Assembly: GCA_012274445.1 (NCBI GenBank)
Contig: JAAROD010000029.1
Location: forward strand, 1,240,001 to 1,304,000
Direction: 5' to 3'
DNA: 64,000 bases
Source: Sclerotiophoma versabilis
Lineage: Eukaryota > Ascomycota > Dothideomycetes > Pleosporales > Didymellaceae
Shown here: positions 32,911 to 43,887 of the stretch, in pieces
How positions within the stretch are numbered: position 1 is the stretch's first letter
How the letters are laid out: each line of letters starts with the position of its first letter
Program-made: the position numbers and the translations under genes
Notes under the pieces: generated by a model
What the model saw: the letters and a program-made list of their open reading frames with translations, nothing else
Databases searched by the model: none
Told to the model about the DNA's origin: nothing

Positions 32911-34953
32911 ATGCTGATGCTCCGACGCCTGTCCCCAGGGCGGCAGTACATCTGTCGCCAATGCACACGCAACCAACACACGCGCGCGCGCGGTGAACGG
33001 CCGAAGCAGGCATGGGCGGGCGAAGATGCAGACAAAGCTTCGCGACAAGCCGAGTGGGAGGAGCATGCCAGCAAGATCAGGAGCGGCGCGCAGCAAAGCA
33101 TGCTGAGGCTGCTTGAGGAGCGGGGCTTCGTCAAGGACGTCGCCGGGTAATCCACGCCCCATGTCGTCCTGCAAACAAAGCTGATTGCATGCAGCGGCCG
33201 CGAGACCCTCGACTGGCTCCTGACGGAGAAGCGCATTGGAGTCTATGTCGGCGTCGACCCGACTGCGCCCTCGCTGCACGTCGGCCACCTTCTGCCTCTC
33301 ATGGCACTGTACTGGATGTACCTCCACGGGTACTACACCGTCAGCTTGGTGAGCGTCGTGCGCCGCCTCGTGCGCGACAGCAGGTTAACGTGGCACAGCT
33401 GGGTGGAGGCACGGTGCAGATTGGAGACCCTTCAGGACGGACGACCGCTCGTTCGCGACAGGGTGCAGACGTGCAGACGATGAACATCGAGAGCATACGG
33501 CGACAGCTCGACAAGCTATGGACCCACGTCAAGTGCCTGGGCACCAAGCACCACTACTCGCCCGAGACGAGCAGGAGGCAGGAGATTCTCAACAACCGCA
33601 CATGGCTGGAGAAGCTCAACGCGGTGGAGCTTATGAGGGACCTGGGGTCGGGCATGCGCCTGGGCACTATGCTGAGCCGTGACTCGTAAGTACCCTCTGC
33701 CTCTGCATACCCTCGTCTCACGTTGTCCCAGAGTCAAGCTGCGCATGGAGAGCGGCGAAGGCATGGCTATCTCCGAGTTCTCCTACCCGCTCTTCCAGGC
33801 CTACGACTGGTGGAGCATGTACCACAACAAAGGCGTGCAGCTCCAGATTGGCGGCTCGGACCAATACGGCAACATCTGCGCAGGTATGGATGCCGTGTCG
33901 CACATGCGCAAGATCCGTCGCCTCGACTCTTCGCACCAAGAAGAGGAGGATCCGCGTCTTGCAGCCTACGGCCTCACTACCCCACTCCTTACCACCGCCT
34001 CAGGCGAGAAGTTCGGCAAGAGCGCAGGCAATGCCGTGTGGCTCGACAAGACCATGATGAACTCTTTCGACCTGTACCAATACTTCATGCGCACCGCAGA
34101 TGCAGACGTCGAGCGCTACCTGAAGCTTTTCACCTTTCTGCCTCTCGACCAGATCTCGCTCCTCATCCAGCAGCAGCGTAAAGACGCATCGAAGCGCACC
34201 GCGCAACACGTCCTAGCAAAGGAAATCGTCGAGCTTGCCCATGGCGCTGCAGAAGCGAAGAAAGCCGAAATAGCGCACAAGGAAGCCTTCAGCCACGGCA
34301 CAAACACTTTCTCACTCGGCGCGCTACGGAACACACTAGGTACGGCCAATCCCAACTCTGGCCTGGGCGCGCAGAAGGAGAAGCTGAGTAAATTCGACAT
34401 TGACTTGTTGGAGTACAAGCGCGCGTACGCTGCTTCCTCGAGCATACAGCCAACCTCTTCATCCACCTCCGCGTCGCAAACAAAGCAGGATTCCGTAATA
34501 ACCCTTCCTCTTTCCCTCTTGCAACCTGGGTCCTTCCCTCGCGTCCTCCATGCCGCCGGTCTCGCAGCCACTAAGAGCGAAGCCCACCGCTTGATCGCGA
34601 AAAAGGGCGCGTACGTTGTTGTCCCCAACTCAGGCAGCCTCGAGTCACCCACAAGCCTAAAGTGGATGCCCATTGAGTCGTCTTCTACAGCAAATCCACA
34701 GCACTTCTTGATTGATTTCGAGGCATTAGTGCTAAGGAGCGGAAAGAGCAAAATCCAGGTCGTCAGGATTGTAAGTGATGAACAAATTGCAAAGCAGGGC
34801 CTGAACACTGAAGTGGGTACCGAGAAGGCAGAGGACAAGTTGGAGCAGGAGGCGAAGGATGATGTTAGCGAAGAAAAAGACAAGAACGCGACGGAGGCAG
34901 AGGCGAGTGCGAAGACGTCGACGGGTGAGGCCGTGCCTTTCCAACCATCGTAG
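32911..34953 (+). CDS. MSY1: Mitochondrial tyrosyl-tRNA synthetase (CYT-18/MSY1 type)
   Basis: Exons 32911..33146, 33195..33348, 33399..33685 and 33732..34953 encode 632 residues. Residues 1-30 (MLMLRRLSPGRQYICRQC...) are Arg-rich and lack acid residues, as in a mitochondrial presequence. Class I synthetase signatures are present: VGVDPTAPSLHVGH, with the HIGH-box equivalent at 107-110; QIGDPSGRTTAR; LQIGGSDQYGNICAG, the tyrosine/ATP pocket; and GEKFGKSAG, with the KMSKS equivalent at 319-323. An S4-type RNA-binding domain lies near residues 495-525 (FPRVLHAAGLAATKSEAHRLI). An acidic Lys/Glu-rich tail follows. The enzyme charges mitochondrial tRNA-Tyr. In Pezizomycotina the orthologue (Neurospora CYT-18) also stabilises group I introns. 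The helical extension before residue 78 fits that group, but the splicing role here is inferred. Confidence 0.95.
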
Positions 34954-35339
34954 GATTATATGTATCTTAGTGTAGATTAGCGGTTTGGGCCATCTCCGCT
35001 TGTACAGTATTAGCGTGTAGACTGCACAGCTCCAAAGCACAAAATTTAACTATATCGTCATGATCTTTACTACTGCTTTCTCTCCAGCCACGCCATAATG
35101 AAGTCCAGCTGCGTTGATGCACACGTCCTGCAATCACGACTCTGGATATGTCATTTGCTCTACCATCTGTTCCCTTTCATTATGGGTATTATAATCCCGC
35201 AAACGCCAAAACGCCTTTCATTACCCAGAGTACAAAGGAATAGCTTGAAAACGCCAGAACCGTATATCCAAACACCCATGCCCTACTTCAGACATACCGG
35301 CAGAAATATCGCTTCAAAAGAATGGGTCCACGTCCTCCC
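34954..35339. other. Convergent intergenic region
   Basis: About 390 bp lie between the TyrRS 3' end and the convergent Arg-rich protein gene. No feature was recognised. Confidence 0.4.
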
Positions 35340-36119
35340 TCACGCCCTCCGCCATCCAGCCAAAGGCCTCCACTCACTCGTCCTCGTCCTCTTCACCCTC
35401 CTCCACCGCACCACCGTTGCGCCCTCACACCCCCCTTCGAACTCCTCGTCTGCATCATCATCACTGCAGCACACCCACTCCCTGCACCTTCTCTCCCTCG
35501 ACCGCGACCGCGCACACCTCCGCGCCTCAAAGTCCTCACTCACGCACCTCTCCCGCCTACGAAACAGCTCTGCAGACCAAACACGCGGCGTAACCCTCTC
35601 ATCATCCGACTCGGCCCGACATCGCCGTGGAGGAGGAGGAGGAGGAGGAGGGGAAACACATCGCAACTCCCGCTCCCGTTCGCGCTCGCGCCCCGTCAGT
35701 CTCGCGATTCGCACGTGGAACGCACGCTCTTCATCTGAGTTGACTCGGTCTGAAATGACTCGGTCTGCCATGTGTCGGTCTAAAGTGCGTCTATCTGCGA
35801 AACTCACTCGTCTCGCCCTCCTCCTTCGGTTTTCCTGATCAGAGTCCGAGGCCGCTGAGTCGCAGCGCTCCGGTGCGGGCGTAGAGGTCCAGATATTCCA
35901 CCGCTCGAGCCGGCTGGGTGCGTTGTGTGGGACTAGGGCGCGCGAGGGCCGGTGCGCGCCTGAGTAGGGGTAGTCGTCGTGATCGTCGTCTTCATCGTCT
36001 GGGGAGAAGAGACGGTGCCGCTTGAAGGATGTGCGGCGCGGGAGAGGCGGAGGGGAGGAGCGGTCGCGTGAGCGAGAGCGAGAGCGAGTGCGCGTGTGGT
36101 GGTATGTGAAGGAAGGCAT
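35340..36119 (-). CDS. Arg/Ser/Asp-rich low-complexity protein (259 aa)
   Basis: This single open frame of 259 residues starts MPSFTYHHTRTRSRSRSRDR. It is dominated by RS/RD/RE dipeptides, acidic patches (PDDEDDDHDD, CSDDDADEEFE), a Pro8 run from the GGA microsatellite, and several tryptophans in otherwise charged sequence. RS/RE-rich composition is seen in nuclear or RNA-associated proteins, but no RRM or other fold is visible. The opposite strand is also open over much of this span because of the composition. I prefer the minus frame because it runs the full length from an ATG and has the more plausible N-terminus. It could be a lineage-specific gene. Confidence 0.5.
   Translation of the reverse strand: MPSFTYHHTRTRSRSRSRDRSSPPPLPRRTSFKRHRLFSPDDEDDDHDDYPYSGAHRPSRALVPHNAPSRLERWNIWTSTPAPERCDSAASDSDQENRRRRARRVSFADRRTLDRHMADRVISDRVNSDEERAFHVRIARLTGRERERERELRCVSPPPPPPPPRRCRAESDDERVTPRVWSAELFRRRERCVSEDFEARRCARSRSRERRCREWVCCSDDDADEEFEGGCEGATVVRWRRVKRTRTSEWRPLAGWRRA
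35629..35652. repeat. (GGA)n microsatellite
   Basis: About seven to eight GGA repeats encode poly-proline on the minus strand. Confidence 0.95.
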
Positions 36120-37155
36120 TTGGCTTGTTGCGCCTTGTGGGATGTTGGAAGTGTGAGCAGATTTAATCAGGAGTCAAAGCAAGGCTGGATGATTGATAGT
36201 AAAGCAGTGAAGTTGGAGTTTGATACAGGTGCAAGCAGATATTACTTATACCTTGTGCCTTTCACTGTTCAAGGACAAAGTCTAAGCAAAGGGCTAGAGT
36301 CATTCACTCACATTGTATATCCATGTTCCCCCAGCATGTCTTACCTGCCTAGCCATGCGTTCACACTTCATCCCTACACCCACATTCTAGCACCGCCTTT
36401 GCGCCGCAGTGGCTCAGCCGCGTGGCTGAGGCGCGTTATGATTGGCCAGCACCCAACAGCCGGTCAGTGCACATGAACATCTTCACCGCGCATGCGAACA
36501 TGTTGGATGCCTGACTACGCTCCCCGAACACAGGTCACGATGACGTGTGGTTCAGAAAGGGCGTCGGTGTGCTGGAGGTTGTCCGCGCGAGAGCGTGACT
36601 TGTTGCCACCGGTGGCAGTGATTTTGAGAGGGTTGGGGGCCGTTTGAGCTTGAGGGTGCTAGGTATGACCTGCGGTCGTTTGGCGCAAGGACCGCGTGTG
36701 CAGTGCGTGCCTGATCGCCTTGGTGTTGGTCCCGTCGCGGTCGATCAAGTGACAGCGCAGAGCCGCATGCTTTGTCAGTTGTGCCTCTTCAACAACGGTG
36801 ACTAGATGAGGTACTGCGGTATCAATATTATATTCCGTCAAACCAGGCCTGTTGCAGACCGACCCTTGCGTAATCGACTAAACTTACAAAGGAGCCCTCC
36901 CAGCGCCCTCGCCTCGTCTATTCACGAGCGTTCTTCTCCGTCTCTTGTCTGGTGTGCTGCACGCTATTGCAGCTCGATGCAGGTGTATCTTCCAGTATCA
37001 AAATCAGGCTATTACGAAACGTAACGAAATCCAACGCCATACCTGCCGTAGCATGGCATTACCCATAGCCAGAATGACCTCAGTCACATGACCAAATTAC
37101 TTTCCCTGCGCAGAACGACTATATCGCCTTCGCCCCACCAGACCCGATATGGTGA
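36120..37155. other. Intergenic region
   Basis: This 1-kb stretch contains the promoter of the Arg-rich protein gene on the left and the terminator side of the YAP180-like gene on the right. No gene or RNA was seen. Confidence 0.4.
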
Positions 37156-39408
37156 CTAGCCAAGAAAGTTTTGTTGTTGTTGTTGTTGCCCAGGCCGTGG
37201 AAAGACACTTTGTGTAGGCACTTGATCCAGATTCATGCCGCCAATTGTGCCGCCGCCGCTATTTTGCCAGCCTTGTCCAGTCTGTTGGTTGACGAACGCG
37301 CTTTGCCTAAAGGGATTCGTGCTTCCAGTCGCGTTCACCGAGAGACCACCTGGTGGCGAGGTTGCATTCTGTGGGGAAATGTTCCTCGCAAACGGGTTTG
37401 TGCCTGTAGGTGTTGGTTGCAGTGGTTGTGCTTGTTGTTGCGGCGCAAAAGGTGACGATTGGAAAGGTTGGGCTCCAAACGGAGATGAGCTCATTGGGGG
37501 CGGCGATTGCTGTTGGAACCCTGCAGTCTGTTTTGCAAATGGATTAGTCGCAGAGCGACCAAGCGAGCTCGCGCCGGTGGGGTTGTTAAGAAGCTTTGGT
37601 TCGGCTGCGCCTGTCATGTTGGGTAACATGGATTGACGGAAAGGATTGGTAGATGTCAGTTGTTGTTGCATTGGCTCAGCAATGGTGGGAAGCTGCATTT
37701 GCTGTTGCTGTAAGAAGTCTGGCACGCCATTCTGTGGTATTGGTGCAAGGCTGTTTTGCGGGCTAAACGGTTGAGGCGTGTAGCCACCAAATCCTGCCCC
37801 TGTGAATTGTGGCTGTATTTGTTGCTGCGGTGGCTGCTGCTGTTGTTGCATCTGAAATGGGTTGGTGCTTTGTGTGTTCTGTGGCATGAAAGGCTGTTGC
37901 TGTTGGCCGAAAGCCATGTCGTTCGCAGTCTGTTGAGGCACCTGGAAGGCCGGTTGTTGAAAGCCTTGCTGCTGAAAGCCCTGCTGTTGAAATGCTTGCT
38001 GTTGAAAGCCTTGGTCGAAGCCTGTCTGCTGCGGGTATTGCTGCTGCATGGAAGATTGCGTGGCCATGGTTTGCTGATTGTCTTCCAGAGAGGCGAACAA
38101 GTCAATGAGAGGTACATTAGCGTTGGCCTTTGGTGCTGTCTGTGATTGAGTGCTCTGGCTCGTGGGCTGGCTTGATGCTGCTGCTGGCCGTGGGTCTGAT
38201 GCTTTGCTGGTTCCGTTGCTGGTGCCATTGCTGGCGCCGTTCGTGGGCTTTCCTCCATTCTTCTTAGCTTCCTTCTCGGCAATGTACTGGCGACGGTTGA
38301 TCTCAAAATCTTTGTCGTTCAAGTACTCCTCCAAGGATGCTGCCAAACTTGTCGGGGCATGTTTGATTTTGGGTATCTCTAGTCTCGTTGAATGCTCATG
38401 TGAGCGAGCCAAGCTGAGATATTGAACCACTGCTTCAGTTTGTCTTGCAAAGGTTCGATAGATGGCCAGGGCGCGTGTTGCATCAGGTTTAGACATCTCG
38501 AAGTAATGTTCTGCTTGGTTAGCACAGTCGCAAGGCAGCTGAAGTGGTGTCTGTCGTACCTAAAACGTTGATCGTTCCCTCATTCATGACATGGAAGAGC
38601 ACCAACAGATCCATAGTAAGTAGCCGGAATGCAGTCAAGGTAATCTCGTTCTCCGGCTCATCGTCAAACGGCTACCAGCTCGTCAGTACCGAGTCCTCAA
38701 GTGTTCACAACTTGGCTTACCTGACACTTGAGCAGGTATCTAATCTGCTCTTGAACGCTCTCACACTCGCGAAGCAGACCCTTATCGACTGTCAATCGCT
38801 TGAGACGGCCTTCGCCACCGCGTACGTAGTCGACTTTGGTTTCGCCATACTCAATGGCACGACGGAGGAGATACTCAGTGTACGTTCTGATGTTGTGACC
38901 CTGAGTCTGCACTGTTACACATACGTCAGCACCGATTTGCTGAGCAGGCTATTCGCCCTTCGAACAGTATGACTCGTCGCGCACAGTCTATGTCGAGAGT
39001 AGTCCATACTGCCATGTGTCCCTCCAACTACGGCACGTACCCTCTGTGAACGAGTTGATGGCGAGCTTTCTCTGTGGACTCTGCGCCAGGTACTTCAAGG
39101 TAACCTCAGGTTCGCCCTCTCGTATCATAAGATGCACGATGATCAAGCTCTTGAAGACGATGGTCCATGTCGAGTCGCGCAAGCGGTTCGTGAGGGCGCG
39201 GAAGATCTCAGCGACGCCTGCCTCGCCCGCATGTGTCGCGACGAGAATGTGCTCAACATACTTGGATTTTGGGGCCGCAAGCTGTGTGTACGGGTTAGCG
39301 TGTCGCAATTGACAGATGAGCGCGGACAGCCGCCCCAGCGCTCAGAGAGGTCAACAGTACTTTTATCTTCGTCCCGCCCTTCACGCTCTTCTCGAAGGAG
39401 CTGGCCAT
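37156..39408 (-). CDS. Clathrin-assembly adaptor, AP180/CALM (YAP1801/1802-like)
   Basis: Five exons, 39361..39408, 39041..39281, 38721..38911, 38560..38671 and 37156..38510, encode 648 residues. The N-terminal ANTH domain (about 1-280) starts MASSFEKSVKGGTKIKLAAPKSKYVEH, split across exons 1 and 2, and includes the basic KxxxAPKxKH-like lipid-binding surface. It continues with FRALTNRLRDSTWTIVFKSL and DLLVLFHVMNEGTINVLEHYF. The C-terminal half is Gln/Pro/Asn-rich and disordered. It contains a LIDL clathrin-box-like motif and five NPF tripeptides (in TNPFQM, TNPFRQS twice, TNPFAKQ and TNPFARN), which bind EH-domain endocytic proteins. The protein links PI(4,5)P2 membrane to clathrin during endocytosis. 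The gene is divergent from the NudC-like gene across 392 bp. Confidence 0.94.
37780..38060. repeat. CAA/CAG-rich coding low-complexity region
   Basis: Imperfect glutamine-codon repeats (minus strand) include five to six copies of a QQ(A/G)FQQQ unit in the disordered tail of the AP180-like adaptor. Confidence 0.8.
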
Positions 39409-39800
39409 GAGGCCCGGAGGTGCTACAGCCGGGGGCTACCGGGGGTGCTACCGGGTGTCTGTAGGAGGTGTCGATGCTTGCTGGGTCGCGGGCGGTCGTG
39501 GTGGTTGCGGCGGTGGCTCCGCTGTGTCTAACGCAACATGCCGGCGCAGCAATATGAACAGAATACTGGAGTCGCGTCGATCAATGGGCAGAGGGACACG
39601 GCGTTCGGGCAGCGGCAGCACAGATACGTGGTTAGTGTAGCCGGGGTGCTGTACGTATAATGAGGACGGACCCACCGCGACGAGCTGCCAGCTAGCGATG
39701 ACGCTGCACCTGCCGAGCGCCGCCGCCAAATGTTTGTGAGGGGACCGACTTGAAACACCTTCCCCACCAAACACCTGCAAACACCACACCACCGCAGAAC
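39409..39800. promoter_or_regulatory. Divergent intergenic region
   Basis: The 392 bp between the ATGs of the clathrin adaptor and the NudC-like gene must hold both promoters. Confidence 0.5.
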
Positions 39801-40420
39801 ATGTCCAGCGAGCCATCGCCCGAGGAGCAGAGGAAGCTCGACGCCGAGGCAAAGGCGAAGGAGCAGGCCGAACAGGCTGCTCTGCCCTACAAGTGGGACC
39901 AGACGATCAAGGACCTCGACATCACCATTCCTATCGAATCCAAATACAAGGGCAAGGATCTGCAGGTCAACATCGCCAGGAACAAGCTTACGGTTGGTAT
40001 CAGGGGCCAGGCCCCTATCATTGACGTGCGTTCCCCTTGCGTCCAGTTCAACGCCCTTCTAACACGTCTCAGGGCGAGCTCCCCCACCCCATCCGTGTCG
40101 ACGACTCGACCTGGACCCTGAGCACCACCGCCACAGGCAAGGACATCGAGATCCACCTCGACAAGGTCAACCAGATGGAGTGGTGGCCACATGTCGTCAC
40201 CTCGGCCCCCAAGATCGACACCAGCAAGATCCAGCCCGAGAACAGCAAGCTGGGCGACCTCGATGGCGAGACACGGGGTATGGTAGAGAAGATGATGTTC
40301 GACCAGAGGCAGAAGGAGATGGGCAAGCCAACGAGCGACGAGCAGAAGAAACTGGACATCCTGGAGCAGTTCAAGTCGCAGCACCCTGAGATGGACTTTT
40401 CGAACGTCAAGATGGGCTGA
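39801..40420 (+). CDS. NudC-like CS-domain protein (nuclear movement)
   Basis: Exons 39801..40025 and 40073..40420, with a 47-nt intron (GTGCGT..CAG), encode 190 residues. A short acidic/Lys-rich helix (PEEQRKLDAEAKAKEQAEQ) precedes a CS (p23-like) domain starting YKWDQTIKDLDITIPI. The domain includes LQVNIARNKLTVGIRGQ, the junction IIDGELPHPI, and WTLSTTATGKDIEIHLDK followed by EWWPHV, the usual NudC hallmark. The C-terminal tail has MMFDQRQKEMGKPTSDEQKK and ends FSNVKMG. This is the NudC/Nud family of Hsp90-associated chaperones that help stabilise dynein-pathway proteins (LIS1) and nuclear migration. At 190 residues it matches Aspergillus NudC. The cytosol is the expected location. Confidence 0.94.
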
Positions 40421-41304
40421 GCGCAGTGCAGAATGTATAGCGAGAAGAATGAGGCTCTGAATTGCAACAAGATACCCAATGTCAGCACAGTTACAAGATT
40501 GGACCTTTCCGTGCAGCAAGAAGGTGGTCTGCGCCCTTGCACCTGGGGTTACCTGAACAGGACTCATGAAGGTTGTCAGGGAGCACAAGGTTGCTGTGGA
40601 AGTCGACGTCATGCGGATGGAAGTTGCAGTAACGCACCTGAAGAACAACTCGTGTACTACAGCAATCGACATGCAGTTGTTCTCAGCCAATCCAGATTGC
40701 ATCACTATCAGCCCTACATCAGTTGTTCCCCAAGAAGCTTTACCTTACAAGGTCAGCAAACAATCTTCTGCAAACAGTTTCCTATTGTATTGTATAGGTT
40801 TGTTACCGCTCTGGCAGCGTGGCAGTGGAAGAGAAGCGACATGACAGATCTGAGTCGAACTTCAACTCTCGACATGGCCAATGCATTTCCTACCAGTTGC
40901 CGCACCCCGTCATCTGCTATGGAGCCGATCCTCACTGCCTGGAAGAATCCGAAGCCACGAAGCACACCCTTGATGAACGATTGAGATTCCTCAGCATGCA
41001 CGAGTCAATCATGACGAAAGAGCGATTTGAGAGCCTGTCCCACAGAGTCACCATGATTGGGGGAGATGATCTCACGCCCAAGATTAGCTTTGGCTGGTTG
41101 GGAGAATAACAAATCAAGCACAACAAAGTCTCATTGCTAAGGAGTGGCTACGTAAACCCCATCGCTGTCATAACTTTGTCAAATCATAAGGAGTGATAGC
41201 AGTTGGCCAGAACCGTGAACCCCGAACCCCGACCTTCAGTATGCCAAGTGCCACTGCAGGGCATCATTGCAACAGCATACTTACCTCGCCTGACAGCGAG
41301 TCGA
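40421..41304. other. Convergent intergenic region
   Basis: About 880 bp lie between convergent genes. Open frames on the plus strand (40433..40984, 40566..40844) have no recognisable protein features. Confidence 0.4.
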
Positions 41305-41945
41305 TCAGCAACCATAGCCGCTGCACTTGGAGGTTGTGCAGACCGTCTTGGTTTCGATCTCAGTCTTTGTGGTCGGCACCTTTGTCTCCTTGGTGATGGT
41401 CTCAAAATGAGTCTTTGTCGATGTGACAGTGACAGTCTCGGTCTTCGTGATGGGCTTGTAGCTGGTGCCGGTGGAGCTGTGGTTGATGTTAGCATTAACA
41501 TGGTCTCGATACGAACAAGTTGAGAAGGTTTACTATTGCTTCTCCGTCTCGACTTTGGACTTAGTCGCGGTCTTCGTTTTAGTGACGTAGACGTAAGTCG
41601 TGACGGGAGTCTTCTCAACAGTGGTCGAGGTCTCGTAGTATGTTTTGGTCTGGGATTGTCAGTATGGTTGTTTCTCGTTGGGGTGGTGAAGCTTGCCGTT
41701 GGCTTGTAGACAGTGGTGGTGTAGGGGTAGCCTGAGGAAGTGGTGATGTATTTCGTGCTGGTGGCGGGATAGGTATCGGTCTTGGTCTTGGTCTCGTAGT
41801 AAGTAGACTTGGTCTCTCCAACCTTCGTCTTGGTGTAGTAGACTGCGGAGCATGTGGTCTTGTCCTTATCGCCACCAGGGAAGGCTGCACCGGCGACGAG
41901 AGAGGCCGAGGCCAGAGCAGCGAGAATGGTGGTCTGGAAGAGCAT
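41305..41945 (-). CDS. Secreted Thr/Lys-rich cell-surface protein
   Basis: Three exons, 41697..41945, 41534..41649 and 41305..41476, encode 178 residues. A clear signal peptide (MLFQTTILAALASASLVAGA) is followed by a mature chain made largely of repeated (S/T)-x-(T/K)-x-T units alternating with Tyr and Lys (TKTKVGETKSTYYETKTKT..., VTTYVYVTKTKT...). A cysteine lies near each end (TTCSAVYY; TVCTTSKCSGYGC at the C-terminus). Such Thr-rich, potentially O-glycosylated proteins are typical fungal wall or secreted proteins. No GPI signal is present. The first intron (41650..41696) uses a GC donor, and the second (57 nt) is GT-AG. The function is unknown; adhesion or wall structure is possible. Confidence 0.8.
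41650..41696 (-). other. GC-AG intron in Thr-rich secreted protein gene
   Basis: Donor ACG|GCAAGC, branch-like ATACTGAC and acceptor CCCAG give a 47-nt intron. Both flanking exons continue the same Thr/Lys/Tyr repeat pattern in phase 0. Confidence 0.75.
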
Positions 41946-43299
41946 GTTGAATGTCGTTGAAGTTGAGCGAATGAAGTGCGATGAAAATATATGGAGTATG
42001 ATGAGAGTGTGCCGATGCTTGAGATCTGCTTCTGCTTCTGCTGATGATTCTCTCGCATGCATGTACTGCTGGCTTTATACAGTTTTCCGGCCCCATGTGC
42101 GTTGACCTCTTCCTGAACCCATGCTTCGTGACGGTGGAGGATGCACATCGTCAACGCCTCGCGAAACACCATCAGCCCAAATCAATAGTCCAGTTCCCTT
42201 TCACCGGTAATCGTACTGCAAAGTGAGTTGTACCTGATCGGAGGCTCGTGTGGATGCAAGTTAGTGAAGCTATTCTCGCAGTCCTACGCTTCTGAACGGT
42301 GCGGGCATGGTCAGACGAAAGTCGATTGGTGACATTAGATGCAACTAGAGACACCACCTCTTCCGATTGGTATTAACAGATGGCCAGAATAGACTTCCAA
42401 GGCTGGTGTCGCTTTCGACCACGAGCAGGGCTGAAGTACCTAGGTAGATCAGGCACGAGCACAGTGTATGCATGCATACACTGCGATCTAGGAAGATCCT
42501 TGGTCTGTTCAGGTCATAGGTAGCACACACTATTAAGGAGCTTACGGTAGACTTGAAGCTGCCGCCATCGTAGGCAGCATATCTTGGCAAACGTAAAGCA
42601 CAGCTTGCTACTGATAGCGGTTAGTGAATAGGGAGCCGCTAGCAGAAGGGGTCGTGGTGTAAACCAAAACTTCGAAACAGAGAGGCGAGCGAGCATATGG
42701 TTCAAACAATGTGGAGAGCATTGATGGCACACTGTGGAGTCCAAGATGAGGAACCAGCACGTTGCTTGTGCACGGTCAGATGCTGTGTCTTCGAGCAAGG
42801 TCCGGAATCATTGAATCGGTCCACATATGACGCACGAGCCCGAGCTGCGTACTGCCAACTTGCTCGAAATTATTCATGGAATTGAACCAGGGGTTGCGAG
42901 CAGTGATGATATGTAGCTACACCACACTTAAGATCTTGGCGATGTGAATGATGTTGTACAGTTGCAGTCACGACAAAGGCATGGGCAACCGCCATCCGAT
43001 GTTCTTCCGGATGTCTCTCCGTCTCTCCGTTGCACCTTCAACTTTTTCGTGAACGATAACAACAGCCTCTCACAACACGCCATTGCTCTCCATATCCACC
43101 TTTCGTCGTCTTCTGGTGGCCATAATACGACGTGACACATCTCGAAATTACCGGTGCGACGTCTGATAGCGGGTAGAAAAGCCTGACCATTGTCGAATTA
43201 TCATCTCGGGGGTCCGCACACGCTGCAGCAGGGGAAGCTGATCCTGCAACTTTCCGACCATTTCACCCCGGATTACCTGCATAGCCGCTACACGAGCTC
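41946..43299. promoter_or_regulatory. Divergent intergenic region
   Basis: This 1.35-kb stretch lies between the secreted protein gene (minus) and AIM11 (plus). No supported coding region was seen; several weak minus-strand frames near 42500..42800 lack protein character. Confidence 0.4.
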
Positions 43300-43887
43300 A
43301 TGGAGTCCATACAGAAGCTCCCAATCATTCGCATGATGACACGATCCTCCCCTACGCCTGTCAACGACTCGGCGCCGCAGAACAGCCCACAGAGCAGCCC
43401 GCCGCAGAGTAGCCCGCCGCTGCAGTCACCACCTGAGGCAGCTTTCGAACGCACGCCCGTCACATCACCACGATCGTTGCGTCAGCTGTCAGTCTTTTGG
43501 CTTGGTTCCGCATGTATTCTTGCATCGACAGCAATCACACGCAAGGCTGTCTGGCGGCGGCAGCTTCGAACCAGACCGTCGTTCTACGCACCGAACACGA
43601 ACCCTCACGAATTCTTTAGTCCCATGTCTGATGCTTTACAAGCACTAAATATGGCTACAATGAACTGCTTCAGTGTTGGTCTCATGCTCGTAGGCGGCAT
43701 CATGTGGACGTTAGACATCGCGAACTTAAAAGAGGCACGGTCTATCCTGCGAGGGCGGCTGAACTACGACTCGATATACCGATCAGAAGACGACGTGCCG
43801 AATGGACTTGGCGAGACCCTGCTCAGAGCGGGGGAGACAAGGATAGTGGAGGAGGATGGAGAAGGCAACGATGCAAAGCCCCAGTGA
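43300..43887 (+). CDS. AIM11: AIM11-family mitochondrial membrane protein
   Basis: This intronless gene encodes 195 residues. A Ser/Pro-rich N-terminus (about 1-58) precedes the conserved core. The core starts at RQLSVFWLGSACILASTAITRKAV (first membrane helix), then RPSFYAPN, then EALNxAT-like LQALNMATMNCFSVGLMLVGGIMWTLDI (second helix), and an Arg/Leu-rich segment (EARSILRGRLNYDSI). This two-helix pattern is that of AIM11 (altered inheritance of mitochondria 11), a fungal protein of unknown molecular function. An acidic tail ends the protein. Mitochondrial location is inferred from the family. Confidence 0.88.
   Translation: MESIQKLPIIRMMTRSSPTPVNDSAPQNSPQSSPPQSSPPLQSPPEAAFERTPVTSPRSLRQLSVFWLGSACILASTAITRKAVWRRQLRTRPSFYAPNTNPHEFFSPMSDALQALNMATMNCFSVGLMLVGGIMWTLDIANLKEARSILRGRLNYDSIYRSEDDVPNGLGETLLRAGETRIVEEDGEGNDAKPQ

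Noticed and set aside
35098..35838. 246-codon plus-strand open frame over the Arg-rich gene
   Set aside because: Composition-driven antisense frame. The minus frame has a better start and domain-like charge pattern, although neither is certain.
39887..40705. 272-codon minus-strand open frame
   Set aside because: It is antisense to the NudC-like gene and has Leu/Val/His composition caused by the sense codons.
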